From Costus lasius (lineage: Eukaryota > Streptophyta > Magnoliopsida > Zingiberales > Costaceae), in NCBI GenBank assembly GCA_027563935.2, contig CM050448.1:67341843-67405842 (forward strand): a stretch of 64,000 nt of DNA, written 5' to 3'. Below the pieces are notes generated by a model. The model searched no databases and was not told where the DNA came from. It worked only from the letters and a program-made list of their open reading frames with translations. Shown here piece by piece: positions 20,152-33,376 of the stretch; positions within the stretch are counted from its first letter, which is position 1; each line of letters begins with the position of its first letter. Both the position numbers and the translations under genes were made by a program.

Positions 20152-22806
20152 TAAGGCTGAGAGGAAACTGTATGTCCTTGAGACGGCAATACCGGCTCAA
20201 CCCGCAGCGAACGCCGCAAGGGCGGTTCGGGATGCTTATGAGAAGCACGTCAGTGATAGTACTGATGTCGCTTGCCTTATGCTTGCGTCAATGACGCCAG
20301 AGCTCCAGCGTCAGCATGAGGATTTATCTGCTATTGATATTATAGCAAATCTCAAGATGCTGTATGCTGCACAGGCAAGGACTGAACGCTATAACTTGAC
20401 GAAACTTTTCTTTCAGAGCAAACTGACTGAAGGGAGTCCAGTGGGAGCTCACGTACTCAAGATGATTGGGTACAAGGAGGCTCTAGAGAAACTGGGACAC
20501 ACCATCAATCAGGAACTTGTTGTAGACATTATCCTGCAGTCTCTCCCGGCCTCTTTTGATCCGTTCATTATTAATTTTAATATGAACAAGATCGATTGTA
20601 CTCCGGCAGAGTTACTGAACATGCTCTGTACCACAGAGCAGACTCTTGAGAAGGGAAAGCCTTCCTCCTCTGTCTTGCTGGTTCCTTCAAGGAACAAGAA
20701 GAAGGGGAAGAAGGGCAAAGCCCCTATCAAGAGCTACAACAAGGCTCTGAAACAAAAGATAAAGCGGTCAAAGGACAACAGATGTTTCCATTGTGGCCAA
20801 CTCGGTCACTGGAAGAAGGACTGTAAAGCGCTCCAAGGAGAGAAGAAGGGAAGCAAGCCTTTCACTTCTGGCTCAGGTATTTACGTGACTGAAGTCATGG
20901 TAGCTTCTTCTATTTCATGGGTGTTGGACACTGCATGTGGAGTTCACATTTGTTCAAATGTACAGGAACTCAAGAGAAGAAGACAGGTGGGACAGCATGA
21001 GGTGGACCTACGAGTTGGAAACGGGGCACGGGTTGCTGCTGTTGCTGTAGGACAATATAACATCTCTTTACCATCTGGTTTTGTATTAGAACTTGACAAT
21101 TGTTATTTTGTACCGAGCATAACTAAGAATATTATCTCTATTCCTGCTCTTGTCAGGAAAGGATTTTCTTTTGAATGCAAAACTTTAAAGTGTTGTATTT
21201 CATTTGATAATATTGTTTATGCTACTGGCTCAATTAACAATGGGTTATACATGTTGGACATGGAATGTTCTGTACAACAAATTGATAATAAGAAAGCCAA
21301 GTATGCTGATGACAGCACCTTGCTATGGCATAGTCGTTTAGGCCATATTAACAAGAAGCGCATTAAGCGGTTGCATGACCATGGACTGCTGGGATCATTC
21401 TCCTATGAGGAGCTTGATACATGCAAAGCTTGTTTAATGGGCAAAATGACGAAGACTCCTTTTTCTAATAAAGGTCAAAGGGCTTCAGGTTTACTTGACC
21501 TTATTCACAGTGATGTGTGTGGGCCATTTAGTAAACATGCCAGAGGTGGCTATTCATACTTCATTACTTTTACTGATGATTTCAGTAGATATGGTTATGT
21601 CTATCTAATGACACATAAGAGTGAATCTTTTGACAAGTTCAAAGAGTTCAAAAATGAAGTACAGAATCAGCTAGGCCGGAATATCAAGGCACTTCGATCC
21701 GATCGAGGTGGAGAATACTTGAGTCGAGAGTTTACTGACTATCTGAAGGAGTGTGGGATTATCTCACAGCTCACTCCGCCAGGAACACCGCAATGGAATG
21801 GTGTGTCCGAGAGGAGAAATAGAACCTTATTGGATATGGTTCGTTCGATGATGAGTCAGGCTACTCTACCTTACTCCTTTTGGGGATTTGCACTAGAAAC
21901 AGCTGCAAAGGTACTAAACCGAGTGCCATCCAAGGCCGTTTCAAAGACTCCATATGAGTTATGGTATGGGAAACAGCCAAGCTTGACATTTATCAAAATC
22001 TGGGGTTGCGAGGCTTATGTCAAAAAGCTCGCCTCTGGGAAACTAGAGAGCATATCTTATAAATGTATCTTTGTCGGTTACCCTAAAGAAACTAAGGGTT
22101 ATTATTTCTATGATCCCAAAGAGAACAAAATATTTGTTGCTCGAACGGCTATTTTTCTTGAGAAGGAATTTCTTCTGCAAGAAGCCAGTGGGAGAGAAAT
22201 AAAACTGGATGAAAGTCCAGAAGAGGGACAAAGTAGTCAAGCTCAGTTGGATGAGCCTGAGCAAATAGAACAGGTTGATGTTCAACCTGAGGCTCAGATA
22301 TCACGGGAACCGCGTAGATCGGGAAGGATTCGTCGACAGCCTGAGCGCTATGACGGAGTCTACATCATTAATGATGAACCCCTCACCTATGCGGATGCGG
22401 TCAGTGGACCGGAATCAGCAAGATGGTTTGAAGCTATGCGAGCCGAGATGGACTCCATGTCAGATAACCAAGTCGGGGATTTGGTTGATCTGCCTCCGGG
22501 AGTAATCCCTATAGGCTGTAAATGGATCTTCAAGAAGAAGATTGATATGGATGATAACGTAGTTACCTATAAGGGCAGGCTAGTTGCGAAAGGTTTCAAA
22601 CAAATCTACGGGATAGATTATGATGAAACATTCTCTCCTGTAGCCATGTTTAAGTCTATTCGGATTATTCTCGCGATAGCTGCATATTATGATTATGAGA
22701 TCTGGCAAATGGATGTGAAGACCGCTTTCCTTAATGGAAAACTGGAAGAGGATGTGTATATGGCACAACCTGAAGGTTTCATCAATCCATCAGATCGTCA
22801 TAAAAT

Positions 22807-24300
22807 TGTTGGGGTATGCCCTTAAGGCTAATGTTTGAGGCCTTGGGATTATATCAGTATCATCTATAAACTCTATGTTTATAAAGGCAATGGTTGTTAT
22901 TCAGGTTGTTACATTATCTGCTGCAATATGTATACTTCTGAATAATGTCTCAATGATGTTCAGCTAGGCTGACATGCAGTGTAGTCCTTAGTCGAAATAT
23001 CTTGGTGAACATGAGACAACCTTGATATGATTGAGACTAATATGTGTTCTAATCTTATAGGATGCTTTGAGCATGGAATAAGATGTAGACTCATGGGTAC
23101 ATTGGATGTACTGGACAGACCCTACATAGGATGTTCAATTGCTTGTCACAATGTGAATAATCCTTGTATGCGAACAAGTGGCATACTTCCTCTGACTTGA
23201 GATCACTTGTGTTTCTAAATGATGATTGGCATTGTTTTGAGATAGTTCGATATCATTTGAAATATAATGGTTATAGACTATCTTGGATGGTGAGCATGAG
23301 TCATGTTAGGGCGCTAGTGATAGACATAGGATTGCCATCTCCTTCATTGGAGTGTGATGTTCTAAAGGGCCCCCCTGGATGAGATGATTGAGAAAGTGTA
23401 TGGCCATACCCAGATGACTATGTTCATCTGATCTAATCATTCTCATCATATTGGAGTTACAGGCTTGACACGCTTGTCCAATAAGAACATCCAGTGGCAA
23501 AGGAAACATGTATCTCTAGTGAAATGGATTCACACTTGTGCTGTGGTTTGGGTGTAGTCTTGGAAGACTCTTTCCTTTATATCGGGAGACAGTGATGTGT
23601 TGCTAGATACCCCTCACTGATCGTGATAACGTAAGTTATCATTACCGACGTTTAAAGGAAACCCTTAGGGTCGCACAATTTGATGATATGGCTTACTTAA
23701 GTCAGATCGTGTGGACTGAATTGTTTGGGTTCAGTTTAAAGGGATTTAATCTCTGATTGTAAGTGAGATCTGGTCTGATCATGTTTGATTGATTAGGGCT
23801 TGAGATCGGTAAGCTTCGATCGAGAGAATTGATGCTAGATCGGTGAGATCAGGAGCATCAGGAGATGAACGGTTAGATCTGGAGCCTTAGGGTTTAATTG
23901 TGATCTAGACCAAATGCTTGGGTTAATTGGTCTTTGAACCAAACCAAAATGAACCGGGTCATCATATGAGCGCATGGTTCAATGGGAAGAGAAAAATGCG
24001 ATGGTTCACAAGGAGTGAACGCATCACACGTTGAGGGGGTTTTTTCTATTTTGGGAAACCATGTTTCCAAAACATGGTCACGCCTCACGTTCGCTCCTCT
24101 CACGCCTATTGTCACCTCTTCCTCTCTATGCTCTCTCAACTCTCGTGTGTTGAAGGAGTTGACGACAAGGAGGTCTCGGCCAAGCAAGACATCTCTTCTT
24201 CCCTTCCATTCGATCAGGAGACTTGAAGGTCTTTGCTAGCACAAGGATCAACAAGGAGTAGGCGATCTTCTTCTTGTGTGCGCATCTTCTGGAGGAGATC
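22807..24300 (+). repeat. 5' LTR of CoB, left part
   Basis: This is the first 1494 bp of the LTR, cut by GyC at AGATC (24296-24300). The rest is at 35377-35565. Confidence 0.92.
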
Positions 24301-25324
24301 TGTAACATCCCTCAGAATCACACCCCACACGCATACAAGTAAAATACGGGGTTTCAAAAATTTTTACTCTTCCATTAAAACACAAGAAGAAAGCGGCATC
24401 GAAGGACATTACTACGGAACTGAAAACCGCACAGAACTGAATAGGATCGATTTACTAGGAAATAGAAATCCGGAAGTTCAGAAAAAATCCGGCAGCAAGT
24501 ATACTAAACTACTGCTGCACAGACACACATGTAACAACAACAAATGTCCACACTACACATATGTGGAATTTCAGAAATATGCAGAACTGATTATTCAGAT
24601 ACTAAAACAACACAAATTCGGTTACACATCTCAAATCGGACATTTCAAAATAAGAACCAATTCACTAAAAGAATCCAAGACTCGTATCCAATAATTTAAA
24701 CGAGACAACTATAATATAATATCCTGAAAACAGGCATAAGCCCTCAGGAGATAAAACGTGTCACATAAGTCATAACAAATTAGGCACGCAGGCCTGATAA
24801 ATTTTTAGAAGAAAATTCTTAGAAATTACATCAAACATTAGCATCATAACAATTAGCTGTAGCGGTTACTGTCTTGATGTCTCACCTGAAAACATTTAAA
24901 CAACGGAGGTGAGCTAAAAAGCTCAGTGAGTAAAAGACACTAAAAGTCATCCATAGTACACATCAAAAATATCATGCTTAAGTTGAAATTCTTTTATTTA
25001 ACAGATAAAATAAATCAGCTTAACATGCACACTCATATCAGAAACAAAACACAATCAAATACAGATACTTGTAACAATAGGCTTCAAGCAGGTAGGATAT
25101 GAATATACCAACCCATACCAACTAACCACACCGCCTAATACATCTAAATACAGATCGAAACAGAACTACAGAAATCAGAACTGACAGACAGAAAATCAGA
25201 ATTTTCAGAGTCCAAACGGATAGTCTACATCGGAAACAGAAAGGCCACAGAAGGCCTGATGACCACAGAAGGTCTGACCCCACCTCTGCCGAGGACGAGA
25301 CAATGCATGCATATCAGAAACAGA

Positions 25325-25780
25325 ATGGTAAAGGAGATATCAGTGGGTGGCCCCCGTCTTGTCAGGACGTGGCACTCTGGTCTCCAATACCCAGAACAGA
25401 ATGGTAGAGGAGGTATCAGTGGGTGGCCCCCGTCTTGTTAGGACGTGGCACTCTGGCCTCCAAAACCCAGAACTGAATGGTAGAGGAGGTATCAGTGGGT
25501 GGCCCCCGTCTTGTTAGGACGTGGCACTCTGGCCTCCAAAACCCAGAACTAAATGGTAGAGGAGGTATCAGTGGGTGGCCCCCGTCTTGTTAGGACGTGG
25601 CACTCTGGCCTCCAAAACCCAGAACTGAATGGTAGAGGAGGTATCAGTGGGTGGCCCCCGTCTTGTTAGGACGTGGCACTCTGGCCTCCAAAACCCAGAA
25701 CTGAATGGTAGAGGAGGTATCAGTGGGTGGCCCCCGTCTTGTTAGGACGTGGCACTCTGGCCTCCAATACCTATAACGGA
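25325..25780. repeat. 76-bp tandem array, 6 copies, in GyC left LTR
   Basis: Six units start at 25325, 25401, 25477, 25553, 25629 and 25705, exactly 76 bp apart. Each holds GTGGCCCCCGTCTTGT and AGGACGTGGCACTCTGG. The first unit is the most diverged. GACGTGGC contains an ACGT core like plant bZIP sites. A diverged single relative of this unit is found in the GyJ and GyE LTRs (near 150-200 and 4860-4900). Confidence 0.93.
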
Positions 25781-27241
25781 ACAGAAATAGTGTCTCAAGG
25801 GTCGTAGTAGACTATCAGCACCATTACAGCGCCACAGAAGGAGGGTAAGGACACGGAAGAGTGCTACACTAGGGCATAATTTTACAGAACAGATTATACT
25901 GAAACGGAGAAGTAGGATCAACCACTACTTAATTCTTACATTATGCCCAAAGTCTAACAAACCAGAAAATGACACACCCCAATATCCAGTCCTTAAACAC
26001 AGAACAGAAATTATATGAGTGAATTCCTTACAACTAACCTTAATTCATGTCAAACCATTCTATGTTCTCACAAATGTTTTAACACATTCAAGGTTTTCAG
26101 AAAATTCACAACATATAAACAGAACAGGAAATATCCACATAACAAACAATTAAATACAGAACAGAAATTATTCATATAACAAACATTTAAACACAGAACA
26201 GAAATTATTCATGAAATAATCTCCTCAAAATTTCTAAAATCGTGAGCTATAAAATTACTGTAAGGGGCGCCACTTTCAGAACCTTAACAGAACGCACAAA
26301 TTTCATGTAAATAATTTCAGTCCCCCACTACAGATAATTTTAATTACACGCTCGTGAAGAAAACTGACAAAAGCCCCAAAATTGGCTCAACTATATTTTC
26401 GAAAATTCCTAAGTTCTTAGTTAAATCCCCAATTTTGTTTTCTCTAAAATTTCTCATCAAACAAATAAATTTTAGAAGAACTACAGACCACAATTTAAGA
26501 GGTTAAACCATACAATGTAAATTTTTCTCACAAAGGAATATTCGTCTAACCAAAACATAGTAGATTTATATTGTCAGTTTGCAAAATATATTTTTAGTCC
26601 AATTTCGAACCAAAGCTAGTCAATATTGTATTCAAAATGAAGCTCTCTGAATCTAGTTTCCAATAAAACTGGTTTCACAAGATTTCGAATTGTAGGCAGG
26701 AAGATATAAGGGTTCGAACATAGGAAGGTCAGAATTTCAGATTTCAAGAAAACAGATTCATATATCAGACTTGCGACATTTATTTCAGATCCAATAACTA
26801 ATCGAAAATAGGCGTTATGGGAGTCAAAATAAAGCTCTTCGAGCCTACGGTCTAATAAAACTTATTTGACAAGATTTCGAGCTATACCTAGGGAGATATG
26901 ATGGTTCGAACACATAAAGGTCGAAATCCAGAATTTCAGAAAACTGATTTTGTACCGCTGGATTGCAATACAGATTGAAATACGAATACCGCTCGGATAT
27001 GGTCGATATCATATTCAAATTAAAGCCAAACATATCTAGTTTCATACAAAATTTATCTCGTGCGATTTGGATCTATAGGCCATGAGATATTGGGGTTATA
27101 GTACACAAAGGTCAGATTAACGAATGCAGATTTCAGCAGAACAGGATTTTAAAACCCTATAATTATTTGAATTCAACCCCATACGAATAATCATGGCAAA
27201 TAACGAATTTTAATTCGGATTAGACTCCTTAGGATCGAATT

Positions 27242-27248
27242 ACTCACC
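27242..27248 (-). promoter_or_regulatory. Consensus 5' splice-site motif in GyC left LTR
   Basis: The element strand reads CTGGTGAGTA, 527 nt from the LTR 5' end, after a GC-rich stretch. The right LTR has the same motif at 34838-34844, also at 527 nt. Confidence 0.4.
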
Positions 27249-27774
27249 AGAAAAAATCGCCCACAGAGAAAACGCCAAAACAGGGGATCAGGGGTCTCCA
27301 GAAAGTTCGTCCACCACCAGTCTGCCACCACCAGCGTCAGAAATTTTGCAGGAGGCGCCAAGCACAGTGAGGGGCGACAACACAAGCGGCTAGGGCAAGA
27401 AACAAACCAAAAATCGTGAGGGAGAGGAGCTCTCACGAATTTCCCCCCTTTTTTTTTTTATTTCTTTCCACCCCAAACGGGTCCAAGATCCAATAACCCA
27501 ATTAACTTAAGTGGAAATCGGCTTTAATGGGCTTACCTGGGCTTAACCACCATGCGCTACTCCAATAACACAGAAATATGCGCCACCATGGTGGAAGAAT
27601 TCCAGGAGCAAATAGTCAAGGTTGAGGGTTCGAAGCTCCAACAAAAATAATTATTTTTTCCCTGTAGGGAAAAAGTCCTACAATTAGGCAAAAATCCCAA
27701 AATTTTAACCGATAAAAATACATAAACTGAATTTCTAACCTTAAATCATAATTCAGAAATTCAAGGGCGTTACA

Positions 27775-27787
27775 TCCTCCCCCCCTT
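27775..27787 (-). other. Polypurine tract of GyC
   Basis: The element strand reads AAGGGGGGGAGGA directly before the 3' LTR. Confidence 0.85.
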
Positions 27788-27803
27788 ATAGAGCTTTAGT
27801 CCT

Positions 27804-30800
27804 CTAAAGCTGACCAAGCCCGTCACTGAACAGGTGAGGATGCTCCTTTCTCATCTCTGCTTCAACCTCCCAAGAGGCTTCTTCAACAGACTGATTTCCC
27901 CAGACGACTTTCACAAGTGGAATAACCTTATTTCTCAGCACTTTCTCTTTTCTATCTTCAATTCTGAGAGGTTTCACCACAAAAGTCATGTTCTCTTCAA
28001 GCTGAAGAGGTTCTAACTCCAGAACATGAGAAGGATCGGAACAATATTTTCTGAGTGCAGAAACATGGAACACATTATGGAGGTGTTCTAGTGATGGGGG
28101 CAGAGCAAGTCGGTATGCCATAGGTCCAACCCTCTCAATGATATCAAAGGGACCAATGTACCTGGGACTCAATTTTCCCCTCTTCCCAAATCTCATCACC
28201 CCTTTCATAGGTGAGACCTTTAGGAAAACATGCTCTCCCACCAAAAACTCAAGAGGACGCCGTCTCACATCAGCATAACTCTTCTGCCTATCCTGAGCAA
28301 TCTTCATCTTTCTCTGAATTTCTCTGATCTTCTCAGTGGCTTCCTGCACAGCATCAAACCTTAGCACTGTTCTGTCTCCAGTTTCCTCCCAGCATATAGG
28401 CGTTCTGCATTTCCTCCCATATAGGGCCTCATACGGAGCCATCTGTATGCTAGATTGAAAGCTATTGTTGTAGGTGAACTCTATCAGTGATAAGTCCAGA
28501 TCCCACTCAACAGACCAGTCAACCACATAAGATCTCAGAAGATCCTCTAGTGTCTGAATAGTTCTCTCTGTCTGACCATCAGATTGAGGATGATATGCAG
28601 TGCTAAAACTCAGATTAGTTCCCAAATCTTCCTGTAATTTCTTCCAAAACCTGGACAAAAATCGAGGATCACGATCAGAGACAATGTCCAAAGGAACTCC
28701 ATGTAATCTGACAATCTCATCGATGTACAGTTTTGCTAACCGATCCAAACTGTAAGTCATTTTGATCGGTAAGGAGTGAGCTGACTTCGTGAGTCTGTCC
28801 ACAATCACCCATACGGCATCATGATTCCTTCGGGTATTGGGCAGTCCACACACAAAGTCCATACTAATATGCTCCCACTTCCACTGAGGAATAGGGAGAG
28901 ACTGCATCAAACCGCCCGGCCTCTGATGCTCAGTCTTCACGGTTTGGCAAGTCAAACATCTGGACACAAACAAATGCACATCCTTCTTCATACCATGCCA
29001 TCAGAAAGTCTTTTTCAGATCCTGATACATCTTGGTACTACCAGGATGAATGGTATACTTAGTGCAATGACTTTCCTTAAGAATGTCATTTCTCAACTCA
29101 GGGTCCTCAGGGACACAGACCCTTCCACGGAATCTGAGGAGACCATCATCCGACCTACTGAAATTCTCATCCCAGCCTTGCTCAGACCTCTCTTTCCACC
29201 GTAGAATATCCTGATCTGACTGCTGCCCTGATCTCAGTCTCTGCAGTAAGTCTGACTGAACCCTGAGAGAAGCTAGAAGACCGCCTCTCTCACCCGGAGT
29301 CACACTCAGATGCATGTCACTGAACTCCTGCAATAGTCGCCACTCCTGGACTCGCAGTGCAGCTATCTGAGTCACAGGATACCGACTAAGAGCATCGGCC
29401 ACCACATTGGCTTTACCAGACTGATATTGGATGGTGAAGTCATAATCCTTTATCAATTCAAGCCATCGCCTCTGTCTCATATTCAGCTCTTTCTGAGTGA
29501 AGATATACTTCAAGCTCTGGTGATCTGTAAACAATTCAAATGTTTGTCCAAACAGATAGTGCCTCCAGATTTTCAAGGCAAAAACTACAGCTGCCAACTC
29601 CAAATCATGAGTGGGGTAGTTTACTTCATAATCCTTGAGTTGCCTTGAAGCATAAGCGACTACTTTTCCTTGCTGCATCAGTACAGCACCCAGACCCTTA
29701 CCAGAGGCATCAGTGTAAACAATGAACTTCTCTCCATCACAGGGAATGATGAGGATAGGAGCACTGGTCAGTCTCTTTTTCAGTTCCTGAAAACTAGACT
29801 CACAATCATCAGACCACTCAAACTTCAAATTCTTTCTAGTTAGCTTAGTCAGAGGACCCGCCAGCTTGGAAAAACCCTCCACAAAGCGGCGGTAATATCC
29901 AGCTAAGCCCAGAAAACTTCTGACCTCAGTCGCTGTAGTTGGTCTTCCCCAGTGAAGAATGGCCTCCACCTTCACTGGATCCACAGTCACACCCTGATCA
30001 GAAATAATGTGCCCCAGAAAGCCAATCTGATTTAGCCAAAACTCGCATTTGCTGGCCTTAGCATACAGCTGCTTCAGCCTCAGAATCTCCAGCACCTTGC
30101 GCAAATCCTGAGAGTGATCTTGCGCATTCTTGGAGTAGATCAGAATATCATCAATGAAGACGACCACACATTTGTCCAGGAGTTCATGAAATACCCTGTT
30201 CATCAGATCCATAAACACCGCAGGAGCATTTGTCAGTCCAAAGGGCATAACAAGAAATTCATAATGCCCATACCTGGTCCTGAATGCAGTTTTAGGTACA
30301 TCCTCCTCCCGAACACTCATCTGATAATAGCCAGACCTCAGGTCAATTTTAGAGAATACAGTAGCACCCTGCAACTGATCAAAGAGATCATCAATACGGG
30401 GTAATGGGTACTTATTCTTAACAGTCACTTGATTGAGTTGACGGTAATCGATGCACATGCGCAAAGTACCATCCTTCTTCTTCACAAATAACACAGGTGC
30501 TCCCCATGGAGAAACACTGGGCCGAATATACCCCTTCTCTAATAGTTCTTCCAGTTGCTTCTTCAGCTCTGTTAGTTCTGAAGTTGCCATCCTGTAAGGA
30601 GCTTTGGATATCGGTGCTGTGCCTGGCAACAACTCGATACCAAACTCAACTTCTCTGCTGGGTGGTATCCCAGATAAATCAGAGAAGACGTCAGCAAACT
30701 CTCTTACCACAGGAATTTTAGCCAGATCCAAATCAGGCTCAGTCTGCACCTTGACATGCGCCAGATACCCCTTGCAGCCCTGGGCTAAAAGCTTCCTGGC

Positions 30801-30821
30801 CTGCAGATGAGATATCACCAA
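27804..30821 (-). pseudogene. pol: GyC pol: RT, RNase H, integrase, with one nonsense codon
   Basis: Numbering from 30821: RT from about residue 90 to 270 ([23 protein letters not shown] at 222-225); RNase H with D371, E408, D433 and D476; then the integrase. A TGA at 29001-29003 replaces the first Trp of the expected FWWPGM, and the next Pro is His. After the stop, the same frame continues through [14 protein letters not shown] (catalytic Asp intact), VSDRD, DGQTERT and a chromodomain-like tail to 27804. Upstream the frame enters from gag at about 30840 with no protease. RT and RNase H look intact, so a product ending at 29001 could carry both, but particle maturation would need a protease from another copy. 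Confidence 0.92.
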
Positions 30822-31753
30822 AGGCTCTTGTTCTGAAATCCGGCCTTGGATAACCAGTTGCTGTCCTTATTGTCTTTCTTCCTCTTGAAATTCTTCTTAT
30901 CCTTACCACCCAGAGTGGGTGCGTAAGTCACAGAAGTAGGGGCGGGTGCAGTGACTGGAATAATATCTGCAGCCATCTCCGCAATGCACCTCTCAGCAGT
31001 GCGAGCCCTGTCTACCACTTCAACATAAGTTTCCAAGTGTAGCATAGCTACCCTTGTCCTGATATCTTTCCTCAAACCCCGCTGAAACTTCTTGGCTCTC
31101 CTTTCCTCGGTGTTGACTAAGTGAGGAGCATACCCCGACAACCGAGCGAATGTGGCTTCATACTGATCCACCGTCAGGTCGCCCTGCTCAAGATGAATAA
31201 ACTCCACTTCGCGCTCCTCAGATAAGCTAGAGGGGAAAAACTTGGCATTGAACTTCATCATGAAGTACTGCCAATCAACATCTCTGGATTCAGTTGCCGC
31301 CAGTCTGACGACTCCCTTCCACCAGTCTTCAGCATCTCCACGCAACATAAAGACAGACAAACATAGCTTGTCTGCATCATCACAGCGCAAAACCTGGAAA
31401 ATCTTTTCCAGTGTCAAAAGCCAATCCTCAGCAGCTCTAGGCCCCGGACTACCATAAAATGCAGTCGGGTTCAGGTGCTGAAACTCTCGAACCAACCGAG
31501 CATATTGTTGATGTGCGCCATCACCCAGAGGAGAACCAGCCGGTTGTGCCTGTGACTGAGACTGTGTCTGCGACAGCCGCTGCAATAACTGTTGCTGAAC
31601 CTCCATGTGCTGCGCCTGCTGCTGCTGCATCATCTGAGTTTGCTGCTGAATGAATGCGTTCTGTTGTTGCATCATAGCAGTCATAGCCTCCATGGTCTGT
31701 CTCAGGTCAGACTGTTGATCACCGTTGCTACTGCTAGCTCTTGGTCGCACCAT
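30815..31753 (-). CDS. gag: GyC gag, truncated before the zinc knuckle
   Basis: I take the start at 31753 ([11 protein letters not shown]), 13 codons inside the longest open frame, because it matches usual gag openings. A glutamine-rich, probably coiled-coil segment of about 45 residues precedes the capsid-like domain ([17 protein letters not shown], then [10 protein letters not shown], then [21 protein letters not shown]), which fits the plant retrotransposon gag family. The end is basic ([13 protein letters not shown]) and stops at SLW. The CX2CX4HX4C knuckle and the protease that should follow are absent. The frame stops where pol begins in another phase, as expected for a deletion. Confidence 0.88.
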   Translation of the reverse strand: MVRPRASSSNGDQQSDLRQTMEAMTAMMQQQNAFIQQQTQMMQQQQAQHMEVQQQLLQRLSQTQSQSQAQPAGSPLGDGAHQQYARLVREFQHLNPTAFYGSPGPRAAEDWLLTLEKIFQVLRCDDADKLCLSVFMLRGDAEDWWKGVVRLAATESRDVDWQYFMMKFNAKFFPSSLSEEREVEFIHLEQGDLTVDQYEATFARLSGYAPHLVNTEERRAKKFQRGLRKDIRTRVAMLHLETYVEVVDRARTAERCIAEMAADIIPVTAPAPTSVTYAPTLGGKDKKNFKRKKDNKDSNWLSKAGFQNKSLW

Positions 31754-31883
31754 TTTTACCTGCATCACATAACACAGTAGAATAACAACCAATATTCAAT
31801 CACAAATCAGATCCTAACTTGGTTTCTAGCAATACACAAACAAAGTTTTCCTTCCCCGGAGTTTCTAATTGCTAGTAATATTC

Positions 31884-31895
31884 CTCTGATACCAT
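31884..31895 (-). other. Primer-binding site of GyC
   Basis: The element strand reads TGGTATCAGAGG, 11 of 12 bases matching the initiator tRNA-Met complement, next to the 5' LTR. Confidence 0.85.
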
Positions 31896-32920
31896 CTGCA
31901 ACATCCCTCAGAATCACACCCCACACGCATACAAGTAAAATACGGGGTTTCAAAAATTTTTACTCTTCCATTAAAACACAAGAAGAAAGCGGCATCGAAG
32001 GACATTACTACGGAACTGAAAACCGCACAGAACTGAATAGGATCGATTTACTAGGAAATAGAAATCCGGAAGTTCAGAAAAAATCCGGCAGCAAGTATAC
32101 TAAACTACTGCTGCACAGACACACATGTAACAACAACAAATGTCCACACTACACATATGTGGAATTTCAGAAATATGCAGAACTGATTATTCAGATACTA
32201 AAACAACACAAATTCGGTTACACATCTCAAATCGGACATTTCAAAATAAGAACCAATTCACTAAAAGAATCCAAGACTCGTATCCAATAATTTAAACGAG
32301 ACAACTATAATATAATATCCTGAAAACAGGCATAAGCCCTCAGGAGATAAAACGTGTCACATAAGTCATAACAAATTAGGCACGCAGGCCTGATAAATTT
32401 TTAGAAGAAAATTCTTAGAAATTACATCAAACATTAGCATCATAACAATTAGCTGTAGCGGTTACTGTCTTGATGTCTCACCTGAAAACATTTAAACAAC
32501 GGAGGTGAGCTAAAAAGCTCAGTGAGTAAAAGACACTAAAAGTCATCCATAGTACACATCAAAAATATCATGCTTAAGTTGAAATTCTTTTATTTAACAG
32601 ATAAAATAAATCAGCTTAACATGCACACTCATATCAGAAACAAAACACAATCAAATACAGATACTTGTAACAATAGGCTTCAAGCAGGTAGGATATGAAT
32701 ATACCAACCCATACCAACTAACCACACCGCCTAATACATCTAAATACAGATCGAAACAGAACTACAGAAATCAGAACTGACAGACAGAAAATCAGAATTT
32801 TCAGAGTCCAAACGGATAGTCTACATCGGAAACAGAAAGGCCACAGAAGGCCTGATGACCACAGAAGGTCTGACCCCACCTCTACCGAGGACGAGACAAT
32901 GCATGCATATCAGAAACAGA

Positions 32921-33376
32921 ATGGTAAAGGAGATATCAGTGGGTGGCCCCCGTCTTGTCAGGACGTGGCACTCTGGTCTCCAATACCCAGAACAGAATGG
33001 TAGAGGAGGTATCAGTGGGTGGCCCCCGTCTTGTTAGGACGTGGCACTCTGGCCTCCAAAACCCAAAACTGAATGGTAGAGGAGGTATCAGTGGGTGGCC
33101 CCCGTCTTGTTAGGACGTGGCACTCTGGCCTCCAAAACCCAGAACTGAATGGTAGAGGAGGTATCAGTGGGTGGCCCCCGTCTTGTTAGGACGTGGCACT
33201 CTGGCCTCCAAAACCCAGAACTGAATGGTAGAGGAGGTATCAGTGGGTGGCCCCCGTCTTGTTAGGACGTGGCACTCTGGCCTCCAAAACCCAGAACTGA
33301 ATGGTAGAGGAGGTATCAGTGGGTGGCCCCCGTCTTGTTAGGACGTGGCACTCTGGCCTCCAATACCTATAACGGA
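32921..33376. repeat. 76-bp tandem array, 6 copies, in GyC right LTR
   Basis: Units start at 32921, 32997, 33073, 33149, 33225 and 33301. Copy number equals the left LTR, as expected when both LTRs are copied from one template. Confidence 0.93.

Larger units (their letters stand above)
16665..22806 (+). pseudogene. pol: CoA gag-pol, 5' portion (gag to mid-RT), split by two solo LTRs
   Basis: The gag start equivalent (16665) reads ACA instead of ATG. Gag continues in three exon-like pieces, 16665-16689, 18388-18456 and from 20157, separated by solo LTRs. From 20279 the frame is open for 843 codons to the CoB insertion at 22806. Numbering from 20279: zinc knuckle C169-C172-H177-C182, protease DTAC at 217-220, integrase zinc finger H351, H356, C382, C385, catalytic D412, D475, E511 (35 residues between the last two), then RT from about 730 (GCKWIFKKK, KTAFLNG). 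The frame is cut before the YVDD motif, which lies beyond CoB at 43125. Protease has Ala where Gly is expected after Asp-Thr. Confidence 0.9.
24301..27774 (-). repeat. 3' LTR of GyC (left)
   Basis: On the element strand it reads TGTAACGCCC... to ...GGGATGTTACA. It pairs with 31897-35371. It contains the 76-bp array at 25325-25780, the palindrome CCACCATGGTGG at 27583-27594 and a splice-donor motif at about 27242-27248. The small open frames in it are not supported. Confidence 0.93.

Noticed and set aside
25325..25780. CRISPR-like array
   Set aside because: The 76-bp units are contiguous with no unique spacers, occur equally in both LTRs of GyC, and the DNA is plant nuclear.
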